Source of the DNA: Nitriliruptoraceae bacterium
Lineage (GTDB): Bacteria > Actinomycetota > Nitriliruptoria > Nitriliruptorales > Nitriliruptoraceae
Direction of reading: 5' to 3'
Length of the DNA: 11,530 bases
Assembly (NCBI GenBank): GCA_007118045.1
Contig: SKTG01000437.1
Coordinates: 1 to 11,530 of the forward strand
Below, in pieces: positions 1 to 6,443 of this stretch (positions are counted from its first letter, which is position 1; each line of letters begins with the position of its first letter). The translations under genes were made by a program, and so were the position numbers. The notes beneath the pieces are model-generated. The model made no database searches, had not been told where the DNA came from, and was given only the letters and a program-made list of their open reading frames with translations.

Positions 1-745
1 CGACGAACCCGGCGGCGACCGCGGCCACGGCTGCCACGGCCAGCGGGCCGTTCGCGTCGAACCAGGCCAGCGCCGGGAACCCGATGGCGGCGGCCAGACC
101 CCCGGCGAGGACCCCGATCCACGCCAGCCTGGCGTTCGCGGCGACGAGCGCTCGCGGCCGGTCGAGCGCGAGCGGCAGCAGCGAGTTCCGCGTGATGCCG
201 TGGACCCGGGAGAGCACGAGCAGCCCGAACGCGACCGGGAACAGCCACAGGCTGTCGAAGCGACCGAGGGCGGCCACGGCCAGCACGGCGCGTCCCAGCG
301 CCGCTCCCACGAGCATGGTGCGCGTCGCGATGGGGGTGCGGTCGAGGACCCGTCCGAGGGTCGGGCCGATCACCGCGAACGGCGCGACGGTGAGCAGCAG
401 GTACAGCGCCACGTTGCCGCGCGCCTCCGCCGACGGGACCGAGAAGAACAGCGTGCCCGCCAGACCGATCGCCACGAGCGTGTCGCAGCTGGTGGAGAAC
501 ACCTGCGTGATCGCCAGGTTGCGGAAACCCCGGCCGCCCGTGTGGAACAGCGAGCGGACGCTGCCGGTCAGCCGGCGTGCACCCCGCCGTCGGTGCTGGG
601 TCGTGGCCTCGTAGGTGCCGGCCGACCGCGTCGGCTCCCCCTCGTCGACGGCGGCCCAGGCACGCACCCCGTGGTCACGGAAGCGGCGCGTGCCGTGCGG
701 CCGCCGGCGCGGCCGGTCCGTCCGTGCGTTCTGGGCCTCGTCCAC
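1..745 (-). CDS. MFS-type transporter, N-terminal part (3' end beyond the left edge)
   Basis: An open frame on the minus strand starts at a GTG (743-745) and runs without a stop to the window edge, giving about 248 residues. After a hydrophilic, Arg-rich N-terminal tail (~1-75) come hydrophobic stretches at about 77-101, 112-134, 143-160, 166-190, 203-228 and 233-248. The sixth is cut by the edge. The loop between segments 2 and 3 reads GRVLDRTP (131-138), a degenerate form of MFS motif A. This supports an inner-membrane major facilitator permease, but the substrate cannot be inferred. The in-frame stop TAG lies 6 codons upstream of the GTG and is part of the box TAGCGT, which sits 6 nt before the GTG and suggests a leaderless message. 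A methyltransferase gene lies 93 nt upstream on the same strand. The long soluble N-terminal tail (~75 residues) is unusual, so a start further in is possible, but I saw no Shine-Dalgarno that would decide it. Confidence 0.75.
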   Translation of the reverse strand, partial: MDEAQNARTDRPRRRPHGTRRFRDHGVRAWAAVDEGEPTRSAGTYEATTQHRRRGARRLTGSVRSLFHTGGRGFRNLAITQVFSTSCDTLVAIGLAGTLFFSVPSAEARGNVALYLLLTVAPFAVIGPTLGRVLDRTPIATRTMLVGAALGRAVLAVAALGRFDSLWLFPVAFGLLVLSRVHGITRNSLLPLALDRPRALVAANARLAWIGVLAGGLAAAIGFPALAWFDANGPLAVAAVAAVAAGFV

Positions 746-751
746 GCATCG

Positions 752-757
752 ACGCTA
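752..757 (-). promoter_or_regulatory. Candidate leaderless -10 box before the MFS gene
   Basis: On the minus strand TAGCGT is followed by 6 nt and then the GTG start at 745. This TANNNT-N6-start layout is typical of leaderless promoters in Actinomycetota. No convincing -35 hexamer is visible, and the box also contains the in-frame stop that closes the gene upstream. Confidence 0.35.
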
Positions 758-838
758 CCGCGGGAACCGTGCGAGAGCACCACCCTCGCATCGGCCTCGC
801 GGCACCGACCTCATGGACGGTGACGCGAGCCGGTCGGG

Positions 839-1615
839 TCAGTCGCGGCGCGCCCGGAGCAGGATCGTGCCGGGGACCACGTCCAGCTTGGCGGCCGTCG
901 TGGCGTCGAGCCAACCCCGTTCGATCCAGGGCCGCGCATCGACGGCGACCGGCTCCTCCAGACGCTGCACCGTCAGGCCGGCCGCCGTCACGGCGGTGAA
1001 CCAGGCGGCGGGGGAGCGGAACCACGACCGCAGCGCCACCTCCCGGTCGGCGAGACCGTCCCACACCCAGTCCCGTTGCTGCTGGTGGTAGGGGGTGTGC
1101 CAGCCGTACGGGGCCGCGTCCTCGGTGGACAGGTCGGCCGGGTGCAGCACGCTCATGGCGAACACCCCGCCGGGTCGTAGGACGCGCCGGATCTCGGCGA
1201 AGGCCCGCTCCAGGTCGTGCACGTAGTCGAACGCCTGCACGGACACGACCAGATCGGCGGATGCGTCGTCCAGCGGAGCCAGGTCCGTCGCCGGTCGGGT
1301 CTCCAGGCGGGCCGTGAGGCCGGCGCGGGACAGCCGTTGCCGCGCGTGTTCCAGCTGTCCGCTCGAGGGGTCGACACCGGTCAGCGGGCCGGCGCCGAGG
1401 CGGGCCAGGGCGACGAGGTCCTGTCCACCGCCGCAGCCGAGCACGACCGTCCGCGCATCACCCACGACGTCGGAGACCAGGCCGAGGTCCTCCTCGGGTG
1501 GGCAGCGCAGGCCCCACGCCAGATGGTCGTCGGGCCAGCCGACGTGGCGCTGGTAGGGCTCGGCGAGTCGATCCCAGGCGGCGGCGTTGTCCGGGCCCGA
1601 GGGCTGCTTGCTCAC
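839..1615 (-). CDS. Class I SAM-dependent methyltransferase
   Basis: This 258-residue protein has the Rossmann-like methyltransferase fold. Motif I is TVVLGCGGGQD (~56-66), strand 2 ends in the ribose-binding acid of GVDPSSGQLEHA (D82), a motif II/III acid-rich loop is ATDLAPLDDAS (109-119), motif IV is ADLVVSVQAFDYVHD (120-134), and the post-motif RRVLRPGG (143-150) is typical of the Methyltransf_11/25 families. These families methylate small molecules, quinones or modified nucleosides. The substrate cannot be assigned here because the C-terminal half, with W-rich stretches such as RDWVWDGL, is not one I recognise. The start is GTG. An upstream GGAG about 11 nt away is a weak ribosome site, so the exact start is uncertain. 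The gene is divergent from the phosphotransferase gene and lies upstream of the MFS gene on the same strand, so methylation and export of one metabolite is conceivable but unproven. Confidence 0.88.
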   Translation of the reverse strand: MSKQPSGPDNAAAWDRLAEPYQRHVGWPDDHLAWGLRCPPEEDLGLVSDVVGDARTVVLGCGGGQDLVALARLGAGPLTGVDPSSGQLEHARQRLSRAGLTARLETRPATDLAPLDDASADLVVSVQAFDYVHDLERAFAEIRRVLRPGGVFAMSVLHPADLSTEDAAPYGWHTPYHQQQRDWVWDGLADREVALRSWFRSPAAWFTAVTAAGLTVQRLEEPVAVDARPWIERGWLDATTAAKLDVVPGTILLRARRD

Positions 1616-1645
1616 GCTGGTGAGGTCTCCGGGGAAGGTCGCGGC

Positions 1646-1655
1646 AGCCTAGGCT
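1646..1655. promoter_or_regulatory. 10-bp palindrome with possible divergent -10 boxes
   Basis: The region between the divergent methyltransferase and phosphotransferase genes holds the perfect palindrome AGCCTAGGCT. Read on either strand it contains TAGGCT, which fits TANNNT. On the minus strand it would place a transcription start about 24 nt before the methyltransferase GTG. No good -35 element accompanies it, so this is a weak promoter or operator candidate. Confidence 0.22.
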
Positions 1656-1725
1656 CGGGTGGCCCGGCTCGGAGCTGGTACGTGCGTGCCGCGCGACGGT
1701 GACCGGTGCCGGACCCGGGCGGAGC

Positions 1726-1732
1726 GAGGGAG
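1726..1732 (+). promoter_or_regulatory. Shine-Dalgarno for the phosphotransferase gene
   Basis: GAGGGAG lies 5 nt before the GTG at 1738 and favours that start over the in-frame upstream GTG at 1699, which has no purine-rich stretch ahead of it. Confidence 0.6.
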
Positions 1733-1737
1733 CGGGC

Positions 1738-2793
1738 GTGGGTGAGGACGGTACGACCAGCGGCGATGCGGTCCCGGGGATCGACGTCGACGCCGTGACC
1801 GCATGGCTGGCCGAACGTGCCGAGGTGGCGCCTCCGCTGACGTTCGTCGTGATCGAGGGCGGCCGCTCGAACCTGACCTACCGCGTCGTCGACGCAGCCG
1901 ACCGGACCCTGATCCTGCGTCGTCCACCGCTGCACGGGGTGCTCGAGTCCGCTCACGACATGGGCCGCGAGCACCGCATCATCACCGCGCTCGACGGCTC
2001 CTCGGTGCCGGTGCCGTCGTGCGTCGGCTACGAGGCGGACCCGGACGTCACCGGGGCGCCGTTCTACGTCATGGAGCACGTCGACGGCGTGGTGGTCCGC
2101 GGGGCCGACGACGCGGAACGTCACCTCGACGTCGGTACGCGGGCCGCGGCCACCGACGACCTCGTGGACGTGCTCGTGCGCTTGCACGACGTCGACGTGG
2201 ATGCCGTGGGCCTCGGCGAGCTCGCCCGCCGCGAGGGGTATCTCGAGCGGCAGCTGCGGCGTTGGCAGGGTCAGCTCGAGAAGGGGCGCACCCGCGAGCT
2301 GCCGTTGCTGGACGAGGTGCACTCCCGCCTGGCCGCCGACGTCCCCGACCAGGGGCCCGCCACGATCGTGCACGGTGACTACCGCCTGGACAACCTGATC
2401 CTGGACCCGGACACAGGTCGCGTCCGAGCGGTGCTGGACTGGGAGCTGACCACGCTGGGGGACCCGCTCGCGGACCTGGGGCTGCTGCTCGTGTACTGGT
2501 CGGAGCCGGGGGACAGGACCATCCCGCTCCTCGAGGCGCCCACCCTGGTGGAGGGCTTCCCCTCACGCGCTCACGTCGCGGACCGGTACGCGGAGCGTTC
2601 CGGGCGTCGCGTCGACGAGATCGGCTACTACGTGGCGTTCGGCTACTGGAAGCTCGCCTGCATCCTCGAGGGGGTCTACACCCGGTACCGGTCCGGTGCC
2701 TACGGCGACACGGGCGAGGGCGACAGCTTCGGCCGGATCGTGCTTGAGCTCGGGGAGCGCGCCTCGGAGGCCGCCGCCGAGGTCGGGCGGTGA
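1738..2793 (+). CDS. ACAD10/11-type phosphotransferase (APH/choline kinase fold)
   Basis: This protein (351 residues from the GTG at 1738; 364 from the alternative GTG at 1699) belongs to the aminoglycoside-phosphotransferase-like kinases close to the kinase domains of ACAD10 and ACAD11. The N-lobe has an EGGRSNLTYRV nucleotide loop (~40-50), an ILRRPP strand (59-64) and a MGREHRII helix (75-82). The catalytic loop is HGDYRLDNLI (212-221, base D214), and the metal-binding segment is VLDWELTTLGDPLADLG (232-248, D234). The C-terminal FGYWKLACILEGVYTRYRSG (301-320) is also characteristic of the ACAD10/11 group. Relatives phosphorylate hydroxylated acyl-CoAs or acids (LvaA in levulinate catabolism; ACAD10/11 on 4-hydroxyacyl-CoA), so an ATP-dependent kinase on a hydroxy-acyl substrate is the best inference. 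Antibiotic resistance is unlikely given the family features. The stop overlaps the next start by 4 bp, implying translational coupling with a HAD phosphatase. Confidence 0.88.
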   Translation: MGEDGTTSGDAVPGIDVDAVTAWLAERAEVAPPLTFVVIEGGRSNLTYRVVDAADRTLILRRPPLHGVLESAHDMGREHRIITALDGSSVPVPSCVGYEADPDVTGAPFYVMEHVDGVVVRGADDAERHLDVGTRAAATDDLVDVLVRLHDVDVDAVGLGELARREGYLERQLRRWQGQLEKGRTRELPLLDEVHSRLAADVPDQGPATIVHGDYRLDNLILDPDTGRVRAVLDWELTTLGDPLADLGLLLVYWSEPGDRTIPLLEAPTLVEGFPSRAHVADRYAERSGRRVDEIGYYVAFGYWKLACILEGVYTRYRSGAYGDTGEGDSFGRIVLELGERASEAAAEVGR

Positions 2794-3449
2794 GCGGGGC
2801 GTCGAGCGATCCCGGTCGCGCCGTGCTGTTCGACTACGGCGGGGTCCTGACCGACGACATCCGGGCGTCGTTCGCCGTCCACGAGCACGAGTTGTCGATC
2901 CCGCCCGGTCGCTGCGTCGAGCTGCTGGTCGCGGACTCGCGGGGACCGGGCGGTGGCCCGATCGGGGGACTCGAGCGCGGCGAGCTGGCGGTCGAGGACT
3001 TCGAGGCCCGGTTGCGCGAGCTGCTCGTCGCCGACGGTCACGCGCCGGCCGCCGAGGACGTCACGCTCGAGCGCTTCCTCGCCAGGTTGCGGCCGACGGG
3101 TGGGCTGTGGGAGGTGGCCGCCCGGGCGCGTGCGGAAGGGGTGACCACGGGACTGCTGTCGAACTCGTGGGGTCTGGCCATGTACCCGCGCGAACGGCTC
3201 GACGCGTACTTCGACGTGCAGGTCATCTCGGGCGAGGTCGGCCTGCGCAAGCCACAACCGGGGATCTTCCGACTGGCGCTCGAGCGTGCCGGCGTGCCCG
3301 CGCGACGCTGCGCCTTCGTGGACGACCTCGCGCGCAACGTCGAGGTCGCCCGCGACCTCGGCCTGTTCGCGGTACACCACACCGGCGACGAGACGGCGAC
3401 GACCCGTTCGCTGTCGAGCTTCCTCGGGTTCGACGTCCACGCGGCCTGA
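2790..3449 (+). CDS. HAD-IA hydrolase, epoxide-hydrolase N-domain/ACAD10 type
   Basis: This 219-residue HAD-superfamily protein has all four motifs. Motif I is VLFDYGGVL (12-20) with nucleophile D15. The second Asp of the usual DxD is replaced by Gly, as is normal in the subgroup that includes the N-terminal domain of soluble epoxide hydrolase and of ACAD10. Motif II is GLLSNSWG (S124), motif III is GLRKPQPGIF (K154), and motif IV is CAFVDDLARNVEVA (D178, D179). The helical cap lies at about 25-105. The expected activity is Mg-dependent phosphomonoester hydrolysis in the cytosol, but the missing second Asp makes the efficiency hard to guess. The start is a GTG sharing GTGA with the stop of the phosphotransferase gene, so the two are co-expressed. 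Human ACAD10 carries HAD and kinase domains in one chain, which supports a joint function. Confidence 0.88.
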   Translation: MSGASSDPGRAVLFDYGGVLTDDIRASFAVHEHELSIPPGRCVELLVADSRGPGGGPIGGLERGELAVEDFEARLRELLVADGHAPAAEDVTLERFLARLRPTGGLWEVAARARAEGVTTGLLSNSWGLAMYPRERLDAYFDVQVISGEVGLRKPQPGIFRLALERAGVPARRCAFVDDLARNVEVARDLGLFAVHHTGDETATTRSLSSFLGFDVHAA

Positions 3450-3518
3450 TACCGCCGACGGGGCCCGGTACCTGCGGGAGAAGGGGCCGCGGCGCACGGG
3501 ATGGGGGCACTCGTGCGT

Positions 3519-3524
3519 TAGGGT
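3519..3524 (+). promoter_or_regulatory. Candidate leaderless -10 box for the NYN/LOTUS operon
   Basis: TAGGGT lies 7 nt before the ATG at 3532, so transcription would start at or next to the A of the start codon. No AGGAGG-like site precedes the ATG, only a G/T-rich run. No clear -35 hexamer is seen. The 82-nt gap after the HAD gene makes an independent promoter reasonable. Confidence 0.42.
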
Positions 3525-3531
3525 TGGGGGT

Positions 3532-4698
3532 ATGGCCACCTCCGACGCATCCGAAGAACGCCTCGCCCTGTTCGTCGACCACGAGAACGTGGCGATCGGC
3601 GCACGGGACATCGGCTACCGCTTCGACCCGGCACCGTTGCTGGAAGCCCTGGCCGAACGCGGCCGGCTCATCACCCGACGTGCCTACGCCGACTGGAACC
3701 TGTTCAAGGACGACCGTCGGGGCATGGTCGACGCGAACGTGGAGCTCATCGAGATCCCCCAGCGGTCCGACTCCGTCCGCAAGAACGCCGCGGACATCCA
3801 GATGGCGGTCGACGCCATGGAGCTCGCGCTCACGCGCGACTTCGTGTCCACGTTCGTGATCGTCTCGGGGGACTCCGACTTCACTCCGTTGGTCGGCAAG
3901 CTGCGCGAGCTCAACAAGCGGGTCATCGGCGTGGGGCTCAAGGGCTCGACCTCGGCGATGCTGCCACCGGCCTGCGACGAGTTCATCTTCTACGACCGAC
4001 TCGAGGGGGCGCCGCGGCGCCAGGCGTCCAAGGAGCCGGCGGCGAGCCGGGCGAAGAAGAAGACGAGCGGGTCGAAGGCGGCCAGCGCCGGCGCCGCGGC
4101 GGCCACCGGCCGGGGCCCGGCCGAGGGGTCACCGGCGCCGGAGGCCAGCCAGGAGCCCGCGGAGTCGAAGTCCTCGCAGAAGCAGGACCTGCGCAAGCTC
4201 GAACGCGTCATCACGCGCACCCTGGCTGGCATCCAGTCGTCGGCCGCCGGGTCGGTCCAGGCCTCGAACCTCAAGCGTGCTCTGCTGCGCAAGGATCCGA
4301 CGTTCAACGAGGGTGATTTCGGCTTCCGAGGCTTCCGCGAGCTGCTGCGTCACCTCGCTGACAACAAGGTCATCACGCTCACCGACGGCTCGGCCCCGGG
4401 AGACCCGGAGGTCGACTTCCCTTCGACGCCGCGCGACGAGGACGTCGCCTTCGACCTGCTGCGTTCGACCGTCAAGGAGCTGATGGTCGAGCTCGGCGGT
4501 GACCCACCGCTCTCGGGCCTGAAGGACCAGCTACGCAAGCGCGAGCCCGAGTTCAGCGAGAAGGACCTGGGCTACTCCGGTTTCCTGCAGTTCTGCAAGG
4601 CCGCGGTCACCAAGGACGTGGTCGAGATGGATTGGGAGGAGGAGGACGCGGAGTACTACCTCTACGTCCGGGAGGACGGGGACGACGGGAACGCCTGA
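3532..4698 (+). CDS. NYN-domain (PIN-like) nuclease with two C-terminal OST-HTH/LOTUS domains
   Basis: From the ATG at 3532 the protein has 388 residues. The frame stays open upstream to 3286, but that stretch lies inside the preceding HAD gene and is Arg/Ser-rich shadow coding. Residues ~10-155 form an NYN/LabA-like domain: LALFVDHENVAIG (11-23, D16 and N19), KNAADIQMAVDAMELAL (84-100, D88), and VIVSGDSDFTPLVGKLRE (109-126, D114 and D116). These acids match the metal site of PIN-like RNases. Residues ~160-218 are a Lys/Ala/Glu/Pro-rich, probably disordered linker. Two similar segments follow, ~219-296 and ~305-378. Each has the OST-HTH pattern of a helix, a 'L(K/R)xxLxxxxPxFxExDxGxxGF' core (FNEGDFGFRGF at 258-268, FSEKDLGYSGF at 341-351) and a terminal beta hairpin. 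LOTUS domains bind RNA or RNA-helicase partners, so an RNA-guided or RNA-tethered endoribonuclease is the inference. The target is unknown. The next gene follows after 31 nt, apparently in one operon. Confidence 0.9.
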   Translation: MATSDASEERLALFVDHENVAIGARDIGYRFDPAPLLEALAERGRLITRRAYADWNLFKDDRRGMVDANVELIEIPQRSDSVRKNAADIQMAVDAMELALTRDFVSTFVIVSGDSDFTPLVGKLRELNKRVIGVGLKGSTSAMLPPACDEFIFYDRLEGAPRRQASKEPAASRAKKKTSGSKAASAGAAAATGRGPAEGSPAPEASQEPAESKSSQKQDLRKLERVITRTLAGIQSSAAGSVQASNLKRALLRKDPTFNEGDFGFRGFRELLRHLADNKVITLTDGSAPGDPEVDFPSTPRDEDVAFDLLRSTVKELMVELGGDPPLSGLKDQLRKREPEFSEKDLGYSGFLQFCKAAVTKDVVEMDWEEEDAEYYLYVREDGDDGNA

Positions 4699-4729
4699 GC
4701 CGAGGATCTTCGACCGCGAGGTCTCTCGT

Positions 4730-6442
4730 ATGACCGGGTTCAAGGCGATCGCCCTCGACTACGACGGCACCCTGACCGAGGGCGACCGCCCGACCGACGA
4801 CGTCCTCGAGGCGCTACGCGCGACCCGAGCCGAGGGGCGCAGGCTCGTGCTGGTCACCGGGCGCATCCTCGACGAGCTCCGGCAGGTCTTCCCGGAGGTC
4901 GAGGACGAGTTCGACGCGATCGTGGCGGAGAACGGTGCCGTCATCGCGACGGTGGACGGGGTCGCGGACGTCGTCGCGCCCGTCGCGCCCGAGCTCGCGA
5001 GCGCGCTCGCGGCACGTGACATCCCGGTGCGCAGCGGCCGCGTCATCCTGGCCTGCGACGGCGAGCACGCGACGGCCGTCTTCGAGGAGATCGGACGGCA
5101 CGGTCTCGACGCCCAGGTGGTGCGCAACCGCAACGCGCTCATGGTCATCCCGAGCGGGGTGACCAAGGCGACCGGTCTGCTCGAGGTGCTCGGTGAGCTC
5201 GGGGTGTCGAGCCACTGCACCCTCGGCGTCGGCGACGCGGAGAACGACCTGCCGCTGCTGGAGGCCTGCGAGGTCGGCGTCGCCGTGGCCAACGCGGTCG
5301 ACCGGCTCGCGGAAGGTGCCGATGTCGTGCTCGAGGAGCCGGACGGGCGAGGCATCGTGGAGCTGCTGCGGGGACCCGTGGTCTCGGGTGCGCGCCGGGT
5401 CGATGCCCGCCGCCGGCTCAAGCTCGGTGTCGGCGACGGTGGTCGACCGGTGACGGTGCCGACCTCCCACCTCAGCCTGCTGGTGACGGGCGGGAGCGGC
5501 TCCGGCAAGTCGTTCGTGGTCGGCATGCTGGTGGAGCAGCTGGCACAGCTGCGCTACAGCGTGCTCGTCCTGGACCGGGAGGGCGACCACCTCGGACTCG
5601 GATCACGGCGCGGCATCGTCGTGCTCGGTGGCTTGCCCGACCCACCGCCGGTCGAGGAGGTCATGGCCGTGCTCGACCACCGGTTCGGCAGCGTCGTCCT
5701 CGACCTCTCGCAGCTGCCGGTGCCCGAGCAGGACGCGTACGTCGCCCGGCTGCTCCCGCACGTGCTCGAGCTCCGGCGTGCGTGCGGTTCCCCGCACTGG
5801 CTCGTCTTCGACGAGGCTCACGCGCTGGCCGGGCCCGTCGAGCTCGTGGAGATCCCGTTCCCGTTGCCCGGCGGCGGGTCGGTGTTCGCCACCTACCGGC
5901 CGCAGGACCTCCCGGCGGCGATCCGCGAGGGGCTCGACGCCGTGATCTGGTTGCCGGGGGCGGGCGAGGGTGCGCCCGAGGCCGTCCGAGCCGTGGTGGA
6001 CGGGTTCGGCGTCGGGGATCCGGCGGCGGCCGGACCGGACCTCGAGCGTGGGAGCGCCGTGCTGCTCGATGCGCACCGAGCCGAGCCGCAGGTCTTCGAG
6101 CTCGGCGAGCGGGCGGTCCCCCACATCAGGCACTGGCACCGGTACACGGACTCCGAGCTCTCGCCGGAGCACGCCTTCTACTTCGGGGAGGCGGGGCGGG
6201 AGGGGATCGCGCGGAACGTCCGGGAGTTCCACCGGGGGTTGCGGCGCATCGACGTACGGACGCTCCGGGGCCACGCGCACCGAAGCGACCTGTCACGGTG
6301 GATCGCCGAGATCCTCCAGGTCCGGGAACTCGCTGCGCTCGTCGCCGGGCTCGAGGCGGACCTGGTGCGAGAGGAGCGGGCCGAACACGACGTGCGTGCC
6401 GAGCTGCTCGCCCTCATCGAGGAGCACTACCTGGAGGTGTGA
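4730..6442 (+). CDS. HAD-IIB phosphatase fused to HerA/FtsK-like P-loop ATPase
   Basis: This 570-residue fusion starts at ATG 4730 with GAGG 8 nt upstream. Residues ~1-215 are a Cof/phosphoglycolate-phosphatase-type HAD-IIB domain: ALDYDGTLT (8-16, D10 and D12), LVTGR (41-45, T43), VTKATGL (144-150, K146), and GVGDAENDLPLL (166-177, D169 and D173). Residues ~240-460 are a HerA/DUF87-like ATPase: Walker A TGGSGSGKS (253-261), the HerA-type VLVLDREGDH strand (278-287), Walker B WLVFDEAHAL (357-366, D361 and E362), and a sensor-like FATYRPQDLP (386-395). The remaining ~110 residues hold an FYFGEAG...ARNVREF...SDLSRWI stretch (483-525) and an acidic helix. I cannot assign that domain. All catalytic residues look intact. 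The NYN-LOTUS nuclease gene lies 31 nt upstream, so the two are probably co-expressed. The role is unknown: HerA-like motors often pump nucleic acid and partner with nucleases, but the phosphatase substrate could equally be a metabolite. Confidence 0.88.
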   Translation: MTGFKAIALDYDGTLTEGDRPTDDVLEALRATRAEGRRLVLVTGRILDELRQVFPEVEDEFDAIVAENGAVIATVDGVADVVAPVAPELASALAARDIPVRSGRVILACDGEHATAVFEEIGRHGLDAQVVRNRNALMVIPSGVTKATGLLEVLGELGVSSHCTLGVGDAENDLPLLEACEVGVAVANAVDRLAEGADVVLEEPDGRGIVELLRGPVVSGARRVDARRRLKLGVGDGGRPVTVPTSHLSLLVTGGSGSGKSFVVGMLVEQLAQLRYSVLVLDREGDHLGLGSRRGIVVLGGLPDPPPVEEVMAVLDHRFGSVVLDLSQLPVPEQDAYVARLLPHVLELRRACGSPHWLVFDEAHALAGPVELVEIPFPLPGGGSVFATYRPQDLPAAIREGLDAVIWLPGAGEGAPEAVRAVVDGFGVGDPAAAGPDLERGSAVLLDAHRAEPQVFELGERAVPHIRHWHRYTDSELSPEHAFYFGEAGREGIARNVREFHRGLRRIDVRTLRGHAHRSDLSRWIAEILQVRELAALVAGLEADLVREERAEHDVRAELLALIEEHYLEV

Positions 6443-6443
6443 T

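Noticed and set aside
1738..2793. Aminoglycoside resistance gene
   Set aside because: The fold is shared, but the C-terminal motifs and the HAD neighbour match the ACAD10/11 kinase group instead.
3450..3470. Possible terminator TACCG/CGGTA after the HAD gene
   Set aside because: The stem is only 5 bp with an 11-nt loop and no T-run, which is too weak to call.
3286..3531. N-terminal extension of the NYN protein by 82 residues
   Set aside because: It lies largely inside the HAD gene in another frame, is Arg/Ser/Thr-rich, and the ATG at 3532 directly precedes the NYN domain with a promoter-like box in front.
2700..3611. A 303-codon minus-strand frame opposite the HAD gene and the start of the NYN gene
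   Set aside because: The sequence has no domain signature, whereas the plus strand shows all four HAD motifs.
4010..4187. Low-complexity Lys/Ala/Glu-rich stretch as a DNA repeat
   Set aside because: It is a linker between protein domains of one gene, without regular repeat units.
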